Shown here: piece after piece, positions 41,401-48,540 of the stretch
Position numbering within the stretch: the first letter of the stretch is position 1
Layout of the letters: the number at the start of each line of letters is the position of its first letter
DNA from: Pachysolen tannophilus NRRL Y-2460
Taxonomy: Eukaryota > Ascomycota > Pichiomycetes > Alaninales > Pachysolenaceae
Direction of reading: 5' to 3'
NCBI GenBank assembly: GCA_001661245.1
Contig: KV454015.1
Coordinates: forward strand, 855,501-919,500
DNA length: 64,000 nt
Translations under genes and position numbers: made by a program
Notes under the pieces: generated by a model
Seen by the model: only the letters and a program-made list of their open reading frames with translations
What the model was told of the DNA's origin: nothing
The model's database searches: none

Positions 41401-42634
41401 ATATTGCCTCTGGCCCAGCATAATTTTGATAAGTGAAATCTTGTCTAATAGATCTTGTTCTATTCCATATAAAAGACTCTGCTTCTGGTAATTTGTCAAC
41501 TATTTTATCAATCATGTAGTCAAGAGTTTGGACTAAGATATGTGGTGGACGAACATCTGAAGGTAACTGAGGAGCTTGACCTGCTTCTGATCTTGAAAAC
41601 ATCTTTATTGCGGTATTAATTGTAACTTTTTTCGAAATTGGATCTAATTCATATTGACTGTAGTTATTCAAACTTCTCTTTATTCTTTCATAGGTAGGAC
41701 ACATATATAAACAAGTACCTTTAAAAGTTATTGCGAAAAAAAGGTTTTTCCTCTCGTCTGCTTTATCTACTAAATTTCTATTTTCCATTTCTTTCCGTTC
41801 AATTTCTCTCATTTTATCATATTCTTCTTCAAGTTTTTGTAAATCTGTTACTTGTGTTTCCAATTCTAACATTTTGTGTTGATTAGCAATATCCCATTCA
41901 TCTGGTTCGAATTTAGAAGGTTCTAAGATTTTTTCTTCACTCACTAAATATGGAGGTAACTCTTGTTGTTCATGCTGAATTTTTATATAACCAAGATTCT
42001 CAGGGTTCTGTATCAATGGACCAATAAATTGATCTTCCACTGTTGATGGGATTGGTAAGTAAACTTTATCTCTACTACCGCCGCTTCGCAGACCAGAGTA
42101 AAAATCTTGGACCTTACCAGTTATTGTTGATGATTGAGTAATTGGAACGTCACCGTAATTTTGATTTTGATTTTGATTTTGATCTTGATTTTGAGTTCCA
42201 TCTTTTCCTCGTCCCTTGTCAGATTTTCCAGTATTATTTTTATTTCTAATATATGTCTTGTTATGTGAACCATGTGTATTATTAGGGTTTCCTGTTGCTT
42301 TTCTATTCTTTAAATCATTTCCAGCTCTCTTTTTTTGTATATTTTCCGCACCACCATTAACATTCCCATTACCAAACTGGCCTCCTCCTCTATTCCCAGC
42401 TACATTGGTATTACCGCTGTTTCTATTTGTCCTAGCGCCAAGATTATTGGATGCCATCTGTCTATTTTTCGTGAAATGATTCAGTCCAGAAGACGGCCCT
42501 CCATTGTTACTCAATCTATTATTATTATTATTAATATTATTATTATTATTATTGCTATTGCTCCTATCGCTATTGCTATGATTCGTCAGTGATGAAGAGC
42601 TTGCAGATAGAGTCGGTATCCCAAACGCCGACAT
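38444..42634 (-). CDS. SAC3: TREX-2 mRNA export scaffold Sac3
   Basis: 1396 aa from ATG 42634; five upstream in-frame codons start with TTG. Sac3 scaffolds the TREX-2 complex (Thp1, Sem1, Cdc31, Sus1) at nuclear pores. The N-terminus is Asn/Gly/Ser-rich, the Sac3/GANP domain covers about residues 300-660 (FKGTCLYMCPTYERIKR, DVRPPHILVQTLDYM, IWNRTRSIRQDF, FRSYYLLSYY), then a low-complexity region with FxFG-like pieces (FQFQSF), then the CID-type helix that binds Cdc31 and Sus1 (about 875-960: LIVEMNLILNSLI style pattern). The C-terminal 350 residues contain conserved blocks such as RISFIRSRFIP. Longer than the 1301-aa S. cerevisiae protein. Confidence 0.92.
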   Translation of the reverse strand: MSAFGIPTLSASSSSLTNHSNSDRSNSNNNNNNINNNNNRLSNNGGPSSGLNHFTKNRQMASNNLGARTNRNSGNTNVAGNRGGGQFGNGNVNGGAENIQKKRAGNDLKNRKATGNPNNTHGSHNKTYIRNKNNTGKSDKGRGKDGTQNQDQNQNQNQNYGDVPITQSSTITGKVQDFYSGLRSGGSRDKVYLPIPSTVEDQFIGPLIQNPENLGYIKIQHEQQELPPYLVSEEKILEPSKFEPDEWDIANQHKMLELETQVTDLQKLEEEYDKMREIERKEMENRNLVDKADERKNLFFAITFKGTCLYMCPTYERIKRSLNNYSQYELDPISKKVTINTAIKMFSRSEAGQAPQLPSDVRPPHILVQTLDYMIDKIVDKLPEAESFIWNRTRSIRQDFTYQNYAGPEAIYCIEKICRMHLITLHIMAGSNVEYSQQQQLEQLNKSLETLNEIYDDVRRKGGKCKNEAEFRSYYLLSYYKKPELDHLAQSLPDDIFHDPFVQKALMFRGLLSQNNRDSENYPGCLNFFVEFFKIVNNPEIPVLMTCLLEVHFNEVRFYALKSMSSCFHTSGKPYYALQLKEMLGFNSEEELVKFVEYYDLGVSEENGKTCISFHPFKYQFVKDKEKYPQAYSLRTNEKISSTQNIKFLINDGIESVDFNIFANRGNRNNFNNNNNVSIGSNNFGKNSVLPSSTLLGRTQSVSQNYSAMPSANTEFSRDISMASPSSTQNNEIQKSQFKVQQPKLEPQQSNKFTSDNILSMKLQPTVFKAQESKPNFQFQSFNESAKPSNNVPNEVKGEYSVPQFSLQTEKGYAVPIFQNNIKPKSETATQSLETPPIKTPAQLMKNSSKYKTAILGIYTEMLSKLLTVEMNLILNSLISERQRSNLINDLSQELYSAFMSEVLYITLLEVKAENFRKRSLKLKLIRVIMPIAKRCKDITDTKNRRRQEFDSFQNSLGGVNTSSISLSRKRQFPHEISFNNSVILNKKFKRTVNNEDSFHSGDILQSEGIFSPIDMNSVFLQAISTKIKCNIKILILLKDWCSIFSQWLIRVLSLQKNEHDETFQKLIQNDKVEIKLAGLPHKFNEEQSFKDVSCLIFQFGVTEKDDNVSIKTKLNSDGKVLAKVTEYIKKYCKFKVSILILYYDYSNSNISLKEVNELLKLSQYNSVTYSNYISSISICDMALYRNNGIPGVIEGENSLQKLTNGLSKLAHNVNEELNPKNLESIQQQSLNIGKFDQTQHHLLSGLSSNISSVQMERELMKKYKLEEKRRKRISFIRSRFIPNSPSLDLKSLSPKRIWLNSANASVKSEAPESLISVDNRKSEKNSCVNNSKLFLTSTPLRLAYERHHPIFKGDSNHKSSLSGFPLQPSTTIESQATELRKLAASVLRKSRKSEH

Positions 42635-42714
42635 CAATCCTAAACACAAGTCAATTTTTAATAATTATTATATAACATATCTATCTTTCTTATTTAAAGA
42701 TTGTTCAAAAAGGC

Positions 42715-43080
42715 TTAATTGATTGTTTTAAAAACAAACACTCTTTTTTGAGTTTTTTGCGAACGACTTTTTAATTTGGTTTTTAAGAATTTTTGTGAAA
42801 AGTTGTTGTTAACGACAAGAGATTCAATGAGTAAGATGATTTTTTTGAGAGCTTTGGAGTATTGGAAAGTATGTGATTGCGGTGGTTTTGGAGTTAGGTG
42901 GAAAAAAAGTTTAGGTTCTACTGTGTAAGTTTGAGTTTGAGCTTTGCCGGTAGATGACATTTTTGCCATAGCAATTTGTTTCCTATATAAATAAATATAA
43001 TATAATATAAGTATAGTCTTGAGTTGATGTCTTGTTGTCGTTTCATCTCTATCAGTTCCCAGTTTTTCCATGAAAGACAT
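42715..43080 (-). CDS. Small basic protein, unknown
   Basis: 121 codons from ATG 43080, or about 84 from the internal ATG (MAKMSSTG). The protein is strongly basic and hydrophobic in patches (LKKIILLIESLVV), ending in a Lys/Arg/Gln-rich tail. I do not recognise a family. It sits 80 bp upstream of SAC3 and diverges from SPO7. The part before MAKM is Tyr/Ile-rich with a TTATATAG string that could be a splice acceptor, but there is no plausible donor. It may be a small mitochondrial or ribosomal protein or a chance frame. Confidence 0.35.
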   Translation of the reverse strand: MSFMEKLGTDRDETTTRHQLKTILILYYIYLYRKQIAMAKMSSTGKAQTQTYTVEPKLFFHLTPKPPQSHTFQYSKALKKIILLIESLVVNNNFSQKFLKTKLKSRSQKTQKRVFVFKTIN

Positions 43081-43462
43081 TAATGGAAATAAGATGGGTT
43101 AAAGATCCTGATTGTTATAAGTAGTACAAATATCATATTTACTCAGCGCTGATAGTGTAGCTGTAGTCAGTTGAATACTTGGTCAACTATTGAAAGCTGT
43201 TAAAAATTTCATTATTTCTGATTATATATAAAAGAAAATTCTTGATTTATTAATATATCTAGCTCTAATCATCTATTTGGATCAAAAAAAGTGAGCTTTG
43301 AGCTTCAACATAAATTTAAATTTGCTTTAATTGTATAAGACGAAATTTTTAATTAATAAAAAAAAAAAATTAAATCAAGTAAAAGAAAGAAGAAGAAAAA
43401 CAAAAATTCAAATTGTAGGTATTAAACAATAATATATTAAGAAGATACAATTTTTTTTAAAG
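43081..43462. other. Promoter of SPO7 and the small ORF
   Basis: 382 bp, A/T-rich, no recognised elements. Confidence 0.4.
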
Positions 43463-44725
43463 ATGGAAGATGGTGAGAATATTCATCTGCTCTTCCCGAT
43501 GATTAGCTCACCTAATGTATTGCAAGAAGCTCGGTTTCCATCAGGTGTATCTTCGAGTTCTGGTTCTAGAGCTGGTTCTGGAGCTGGTTCAGGTTCAGGT
43601 TCTGGTTCACCAAGGTATGAAGGGATGTCTGGGTTACAATCAGTAAATTCAAAAGAAGATGAATTTGCTGTATCTTCAGATTCGGATATTGGTTCATTAA
43701 GTAGTTTCCCTTATGAATTTGAAAATTCTCTGGGAAATGGAGGGAAACTGAATACAGGACTGAAAGAAATTAATGATGCCGATAGTGATTTTGATTATGA
43801 TGATTCTATAATGGGTGCAAGCCGAAGTGGATTTTCTTCTTCTACAACAACAAGTACACCAATAATGCTAACACCCAAATCCCCAGCAAGAAATGTTTCC
43901 AATAATAATAATAATAGTAATACAAGTTCCCCTAGAAGTAGGAGTAAAAGTTCCAAAAGAAGACCATCAAGGTCAAGAGAAGAATTACCTCCAGTTGCTA
44001 AAGTTTTCAAAAATTTATTAATACTCGAAGAATCATTAAGACAACAAGTAGCACAACAGCGATCTTTAAGAAATAATTATTTACTGTTTTTAACAGTATT
44101 ATTAAGTTTCTTGACGATTTCTTTATACAAATTATATTTCAGTTTGGTGGAACCAACTGGATATTTGAAATTTTTCTATAGATTTATTTCCGTGATATCA
44201 TTTGTTACATTATCATTGTATTATATATCTGGCGATTATCATCGTACAATAGTTCTTCCGAAAAAATTTTTATCATCAACAAACAAAGGTCTTCGACAAT
44301 TAAATGTCAGATTGATAAAAGTTAAGACTCCATTAAGTGATAAATATACTGATTTATTTAGATATTCTTTGAAAATTTTATCAAGTTTTTTAAAATGGCT
44401 TTTAAACCTAACAGGTCCTTTAAAAAATTTTAAAATTGGAAAATTTTTTGAAAAAATAATATTATCAATTGAAAATAGATCTCAACCAAGAGTTGGAGCA
44501 ACAGAAGTTAAACTAGTGTTGAATCCAAGAATTTTCAATACTCATACAAGAGAAAATTGGGAAATGTACAGAAACGAATTCTGGTCAAGAGAAGGTGCTA
44601 GAAGAAGAGGAGCAAAGTCTTTCAATACCTTGAATAACCCAGAAGAAAATTTCAAGAATGAGCTAATAGATAAAGATAAAAGAGAACGCAAAGAAAGAAG
44701 GAAAAGTAAACTACTACTACAGTAG
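43463..44725 (+). CDS. SPO7: Nem1-Spo7 phosphatase regulatory subunit
   Basis: 420 aa from ATG 43463; S. cerevisiae Spo7 has 259, the extra being a Ser/Gly-rich N-terminus of about 165 residues. Spo7 binds Nem1 at the ER/nuclear envelope to dephosphorylate the lipin Pah1. The core starts at PPVAKVFKNLLILEESLRQQ (about residue 175), then two membrane segments (about 200-222, LLFLTVLLSFLTISLYKLYF; 232-252, FISVISFVTLSLYYISG) and the C-terminal region with VLNPRIFNTHTRENWEMYRNEFW, the conserved Spo7 tail. The start is the first ATG after a T run. Confidence 0.88.
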   Translation: MEDGENIHLLFPMISSPNVLQEARFPSGVSSSSGSRAGSGAGSGSGSGSPRYEGMSGLQSVNSKEDEFAVSSDSDIGSLSSFPYEFENSLGNGGKLNTGLKEINDADSDFDYDDSIMGASRSGFSSSTTTSTPIMLTPKSPARNVSNNNNNSNTSSPRSRSKSSKRRPSRSREELPPVAKVFKNLLILEESLRQQVAQQRSLRNNYLLFLTVLLSFLTISLYKLYFSLVEPTGYLKFFYRFISVISFVTLSLYYISGDYHRTIVLPKKFLSSTNKGLRQLNVRLIKVKTPLSDKYTDLFRYSLKILSSFLKWLLNLTGPLKNFKIGKFFEKIILSIENRSQPRVGATEVKLVLNPRIFNTHTRENWEMYRNEFWSREGARRRGAKSFNTLNNPEENFKNELIDKDKRERKERRKSKLLLQ

Positions 44726-45565
44726 ATCAACACTAATTTTTAATACGTTTTAAGACTATTACACACAATTTCCATCTGGTTTCACTCTCTTACTTTAACT
44801 TACTGGTTGGCCCAACTATTGATTAAATGGTTTATATATATATATATATTTCTAACTGAATGGCACAGATGATCCCGAAAATTTACTTTCTAGATCATCA
44901 ACCATATAATGAGTTTGGGTTTTATTGCCATCTTTCTGCTGTGATTCATTCTATTCTATTTCCTTTTTATGCATATATTCATGCATTTTTCATGCAAATA
45001 AATATCAAACTACCATTAAACTGTGTATCCCTATCTCTAAAAAGTCTTTAGTGCTACTAAATTGGTAGTAGCTGAATGTAAATCTGTACATCTTAAGGAT
45101 CATAGTCTTTTTGTTAACAGAAAGGGGTTGAACAGTAAAAATCATGTCTTTTTAGCTAGTGGAAATAGAAATTAAGGGTTATATGTTTTCTTTTTATTAT
45201 TTTTTTTTGGGTTGATCCTTTGTTCTTTTAACTTAAACCGAGCCCCCTTTTCGTTTTAATGTTAAAATAGTGATCTTTGTCTTGAGGGAACCGGAAATCC
45301 TAAGGTCTCGTAGATCTTGTAGACTACTGTCGTATTATGTCATTACCTCTTATTGTCAGTTTTTTGTTTATTTGTTTGAGAGCTTGTTCGAAACAGAAAT
45401 TATACAAATTAAATGAGATGGACTTGTCTCTTGTTTTTCCTTTCTCTTTGTTTTTAAATTTTTATCGCAAGTGAGTTTTCCAAGTTAAAAAGTTAAACAA
45501 TTCATGTTTCTGCTTTGTCAATTTGAAATTGAAAATTTATTAAAAAAAATTAGAGTTATTTGAAG
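44726..45565. other. Yapsin promoter
   Basis: 840 bp with a TA repeat at 44835-44850. A 63-codon frame at 44860-45051 is likely chance. No RNA gene was recognised. Confidence 0.5.
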
Positions 45566-47149
45566 ATGAATCATTGTTGGTTCCATTCTTTGCTCTGTTT
45601 TTCATGTTTTGCATATGCTTCCGTACCAGCCATTACCGATATTAATTATGTTGGTAACTCAAATGCCCAAGGGGTTCTTCAAATTGGGTTTGATATTTTT
45701 AGGGGTAATTCCATTCTTGATACTGGTATCTCTAGAAAACCTCATTTGAGAAAACCACATTTGAGAAAAAGATCAAACATAGCTGGTACTTTGAATTCAA
45801 CAATTTTAAATGAACAAAATTTTTATTTAGCCAATGTTACCGTTGGTACTCCAGCACAGTCATTAGCTGTCTTGATTGATACAGGATCATCTGATTTATG
45901 GGTTATGGGAAATCAAAACCCTTATTGTGAACCATCGAGTACTTCCTCCGTCTCTGCTTCTCTGACAAATCTGTATTCAAGTGCAGAAGCAACAATAGAT
46001 TGTAGTTTATATGGTACTTTTGACAAGAGTAAATCTTCCACTTATAAGTCAAACGGTACAACTTTTTATATAGAATATGGAGATGGAAGTACTGCACAAG
46101 GAACGTGGGGTACAGATGAATTCACAATTGCAGGAATCACCATTCATAACCAATCACTTGCTGTGGCCAATAAAACAGATGCATCAATTAGTATTTTAGG
46201 AATTGGTTATGTTGGGCTAGAAAGTACTGAGCAATCAACAACTACAGAAGACTACACATATCCAAATTTACCAGTTAAGTTGGTTGAACAAGGTATTATC
46301 AATAAAAATGCTTATTCTCTATACTTAAATACTCCTGATTCTAGCAGTGGTATCATTTTATTTGGTGGTGTCGATCACGATAAATATACAGGGTCTTTAG
46401 AAACAGTGCAAGTGGTTAACCAATACCTTTATGAAGGTGTGTTACAACCAATCACATTGGCTGTGACTTTAAGTGCTATTACTGTAAATTCCACTGTGGT
46501 ATCTAACTTGCCTGCAGTTGCATTACTTGATTCAGGAACTACAGCAATTTATGCTCCAGTGACAGTTTTCATGGCAATTAATCAACTGCTTGGTGGAACT
46601 TATAACAGTGAATACGGTGTTTATACTAGTGAATGTGTAAAAGAGGACGATACAACTCAAGCTACTTTTGATTTTACAGGAGCTAAAATTAATGTCTCTT
46701 TATATGATTTACAAGTTCCGATTAGCGAACTTACAACTGGTACTTCTTCCAGTAGAAAAGGCACTTGTGTTATTGAAATTTTTGCATCATCTGATTCCAG
46801 CTATATCTTGGGCGATGCTTTCTTAAGATCTGCTTATGTCGTTTACGATTTAGACGACTACCAAATCTCGTTAGCTCAGTCCAACCCAAACTCCACAAGC
46901 GAAAACATTGAAGTTATCAAATCATCTGTTCCTTCGGCAACATCAGCTTCAGATTATAGTCTGACTTGGACAACCACCAGTGGATCTACCTCTGCGACTA
47001 AACACGCTATTATTCCACATGAACTGTTGCCATCCAAATTGCCCAAATTAATAGCAAGAGACTCTGGTGTCGGAAAACTCGAAGCTAATACTGCAAAAAT
47101 AATTTTAATCTTCATCATAACGATCATTATGAGCTTGATTTTACTTTAA
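45566..47149 (+). CDS. Yapsin-like GPI-anchored aspartyl protease
   Basis: 527 aa from ATG 45566. Secreted cell-surface aspartyl protease with a signal peptide (1-20, LLCFSCFAYASVPA), a propeptide ending at the dibasic KR (68-69, after a duplicated KPHLR), the catalytic DTGSSDLW (Asp 105) and the second DSGTTAIY at about residue 322. A Cys-flanked Ser-rich loop after the first Asp (CEP...DCSLYGTF) is typical of yapsins. A Ser/Thr-rich stretch and a hydrophobic C-terminal tail (IILIFIITIIMSLILL) indicate a GPI anchor. Orthology to a specific Yps or Sap gene cannot be fixed. Two CTG codons lie in the Ser-rich loop. Confidence 0.88.
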   Translation: MNHCWFHSLLCFSCFAYASVPAITDINYVGNSNAQGVLQIGFDIFRGNSILDTGISRKPHLRKPHLRKRSNIAGTLNSTILNEQNFYLANVTVGTPAQSLAVLIDTGSSDLWVMGNQNPYCEPSSTSSVSASLTNLYSSAEATIDCSLYGTFDKSKSSTYKSNGTTFYIEYGDGSTAQGTWGTDEFTIAGITIHNQSLAVANKTDASISILGIGYVGLESTEQSTTTEDYTYPNLPVKLVEQGIINKNAYSLYLNTPDSSSGIILFGGVDHDKYTGSLETVQVVNQYLYEGVLQPITLAVTLSAITVNSTVVSNLPAVALLDSGTTAIYAPVTVFMAINQLLGGTYNSEYGVYTSECVKEDDTTQATFDFTGAKINVSLYDLQVPISELTTGTSSSRKGTCVIEIFASSDSSYILGDAFLRSAYVVYDLDDYQISLAQSNPNSTSENIEVIKSSVPSATSASDYSLTWTTTSGSTSATKHAIIPHELLPSKLPKLIARDSGVGKLEANTAKIILIFIITIIMSLILL

Positions 47150-48540
47150 AGTGATTTTACAGCTTTTTTTTTTTAACGGTAAGATGGTTTACAGTATTCG
47201 CTACATTGCAAAATAGCTATATATAATGCTCCACCCATCCACTTATTGCTACTTTCATATTTTCAAACTAGTGTTGGTTATAAAATAAAAAGCCAAAGTT
47301 AAGTTCTATCGTAGGAGAAACTAACCTATATCTTCACTTACCTTTTATCAACTTCAAAAACACATCTTCCTAGTAACTAAAATATAAATTGAACTAAAAA
47401 AGGAAAACCTGATGATATGCCTCTCTACTTGCGGCTTGAACTTTAAAGTTAGCAGTTTCGGTTAAACCTTAATCTAGTGATTATTCTTCAATCTGATTTG
47501 CACAAGATAACATTTACCTAAGTTTGAAACTGTGATAAAAATCTGTCAAACAAAATGTTTTATAAACCTAGGATTCACTAGAGAGAAGCTAAAATATTTC
47601 AAATATACCTACATATTTATACATGAAAACAAAGTTTGATTTAAATCTTTATTGAAATCAACTAACAAATAATTAAATTTCAAAGTTTTTCAAAAATCTT
47701 CAATGATTCAAGTTTTTCAAAGCTATACGTAGATAGGTACACAGTGTTTCTCCAAAAATTGCATACCTCAACATAACTCATCGAACTTTCTACAAAAAAA
47801 AAAAAAAAAATTCAAACGCTGCATGTATTAGATCGTGAGTCGAACGTTGAACTAAGACAAAGTAGTAAATTCTTTTTCAATCTATAATAAAACTGAATCT
47901 GAAAACAATTAAAAGCAAAATATATCGGTGGATTCCAAAAAAAAAAAGCAAAAAAAAAAATTCAAAGAGTCTTGATTTTTGAACCTTAGTTTAATTTTTT
48001 GGAAAAATTGTGCTGAATTGATGGTTTCAAAGATTCAAAGGACATAGAAAAGCATCCAAATCTTACAAAAATAAATATAGCAACATAAAAATCCAACATA
48101 TTATAGCGGGGTGATATCATGTAATTAGAAAGAACTACAAGAAGATTTTAAATACTTCACAACTCTATCTAGTAAGATTTTGAGATAGTGAATTAAATTA
48201 TTTGACCTAGAATTAGTGAAAACTTTTACCATTTGTTATAAAAAACTCAAAACTTTTTAAGAAAAAACCGTAAAAAAACACTTTGAAAGAAACCAGTTCT
48301 CTTTATTTTCAAAACGCCGTTTAAACTCAGAACCATACCTAGTGATAAAATAGCAAATCGGATATAATACAAGATAAACTTTTAAACTGAAAAACCAAAG
48401 AAAAAAGAAAATCAAAGGACGAAAGAAATGAACTTATTTGTTTATATAAACACCGAGGAGATGAAATGAATGATTGATGTGAAAAAAAAAAAAAAATTTT
48501 TTTCTCTTGTTTATTTGTTATTAATTTTTTTTATTTTTAT
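47150..48540. other. 1.4 kb convergent region without a gene
   Basis: Lies between the stop codons of the yapsin and the poly-Q regulator, much longer than other convergent gaps here (120-400 bp). No open frame of note and no tRNA boxes. Two details: a C-rich stretch TCCACCCATCCAC (47230-47242) and an Sm-site-like AATTTTTTGG (47993-48002). Also a C-box-like TGATGA at about 47411. A non-coding RNA is possible but not shown. Confidence 0.3.

Noticed and set aside
44860-45051. 63-codon frame between SPO7 and the yapsin
   Set aside because: No motif, overlaps A/T-rich promoter; likely chance.
47336-47370. U1 snRNA 5' end-like ACTTACCT
   Set aside because: The following sequence lacks the loop GATCAAGAAG and other U1 core parts.
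47405-47515. C/D snoRNA-like pair (TGATGA and CTGA)
   Set aside because: C box first base is wrong, no convincing terminal stem or rRNA guide match by eye.
47825-47850. tRNA B-box-like GTTCGACTC on the minus strand
   Set aside because: No T-stem pairing and no A box at proper distance.
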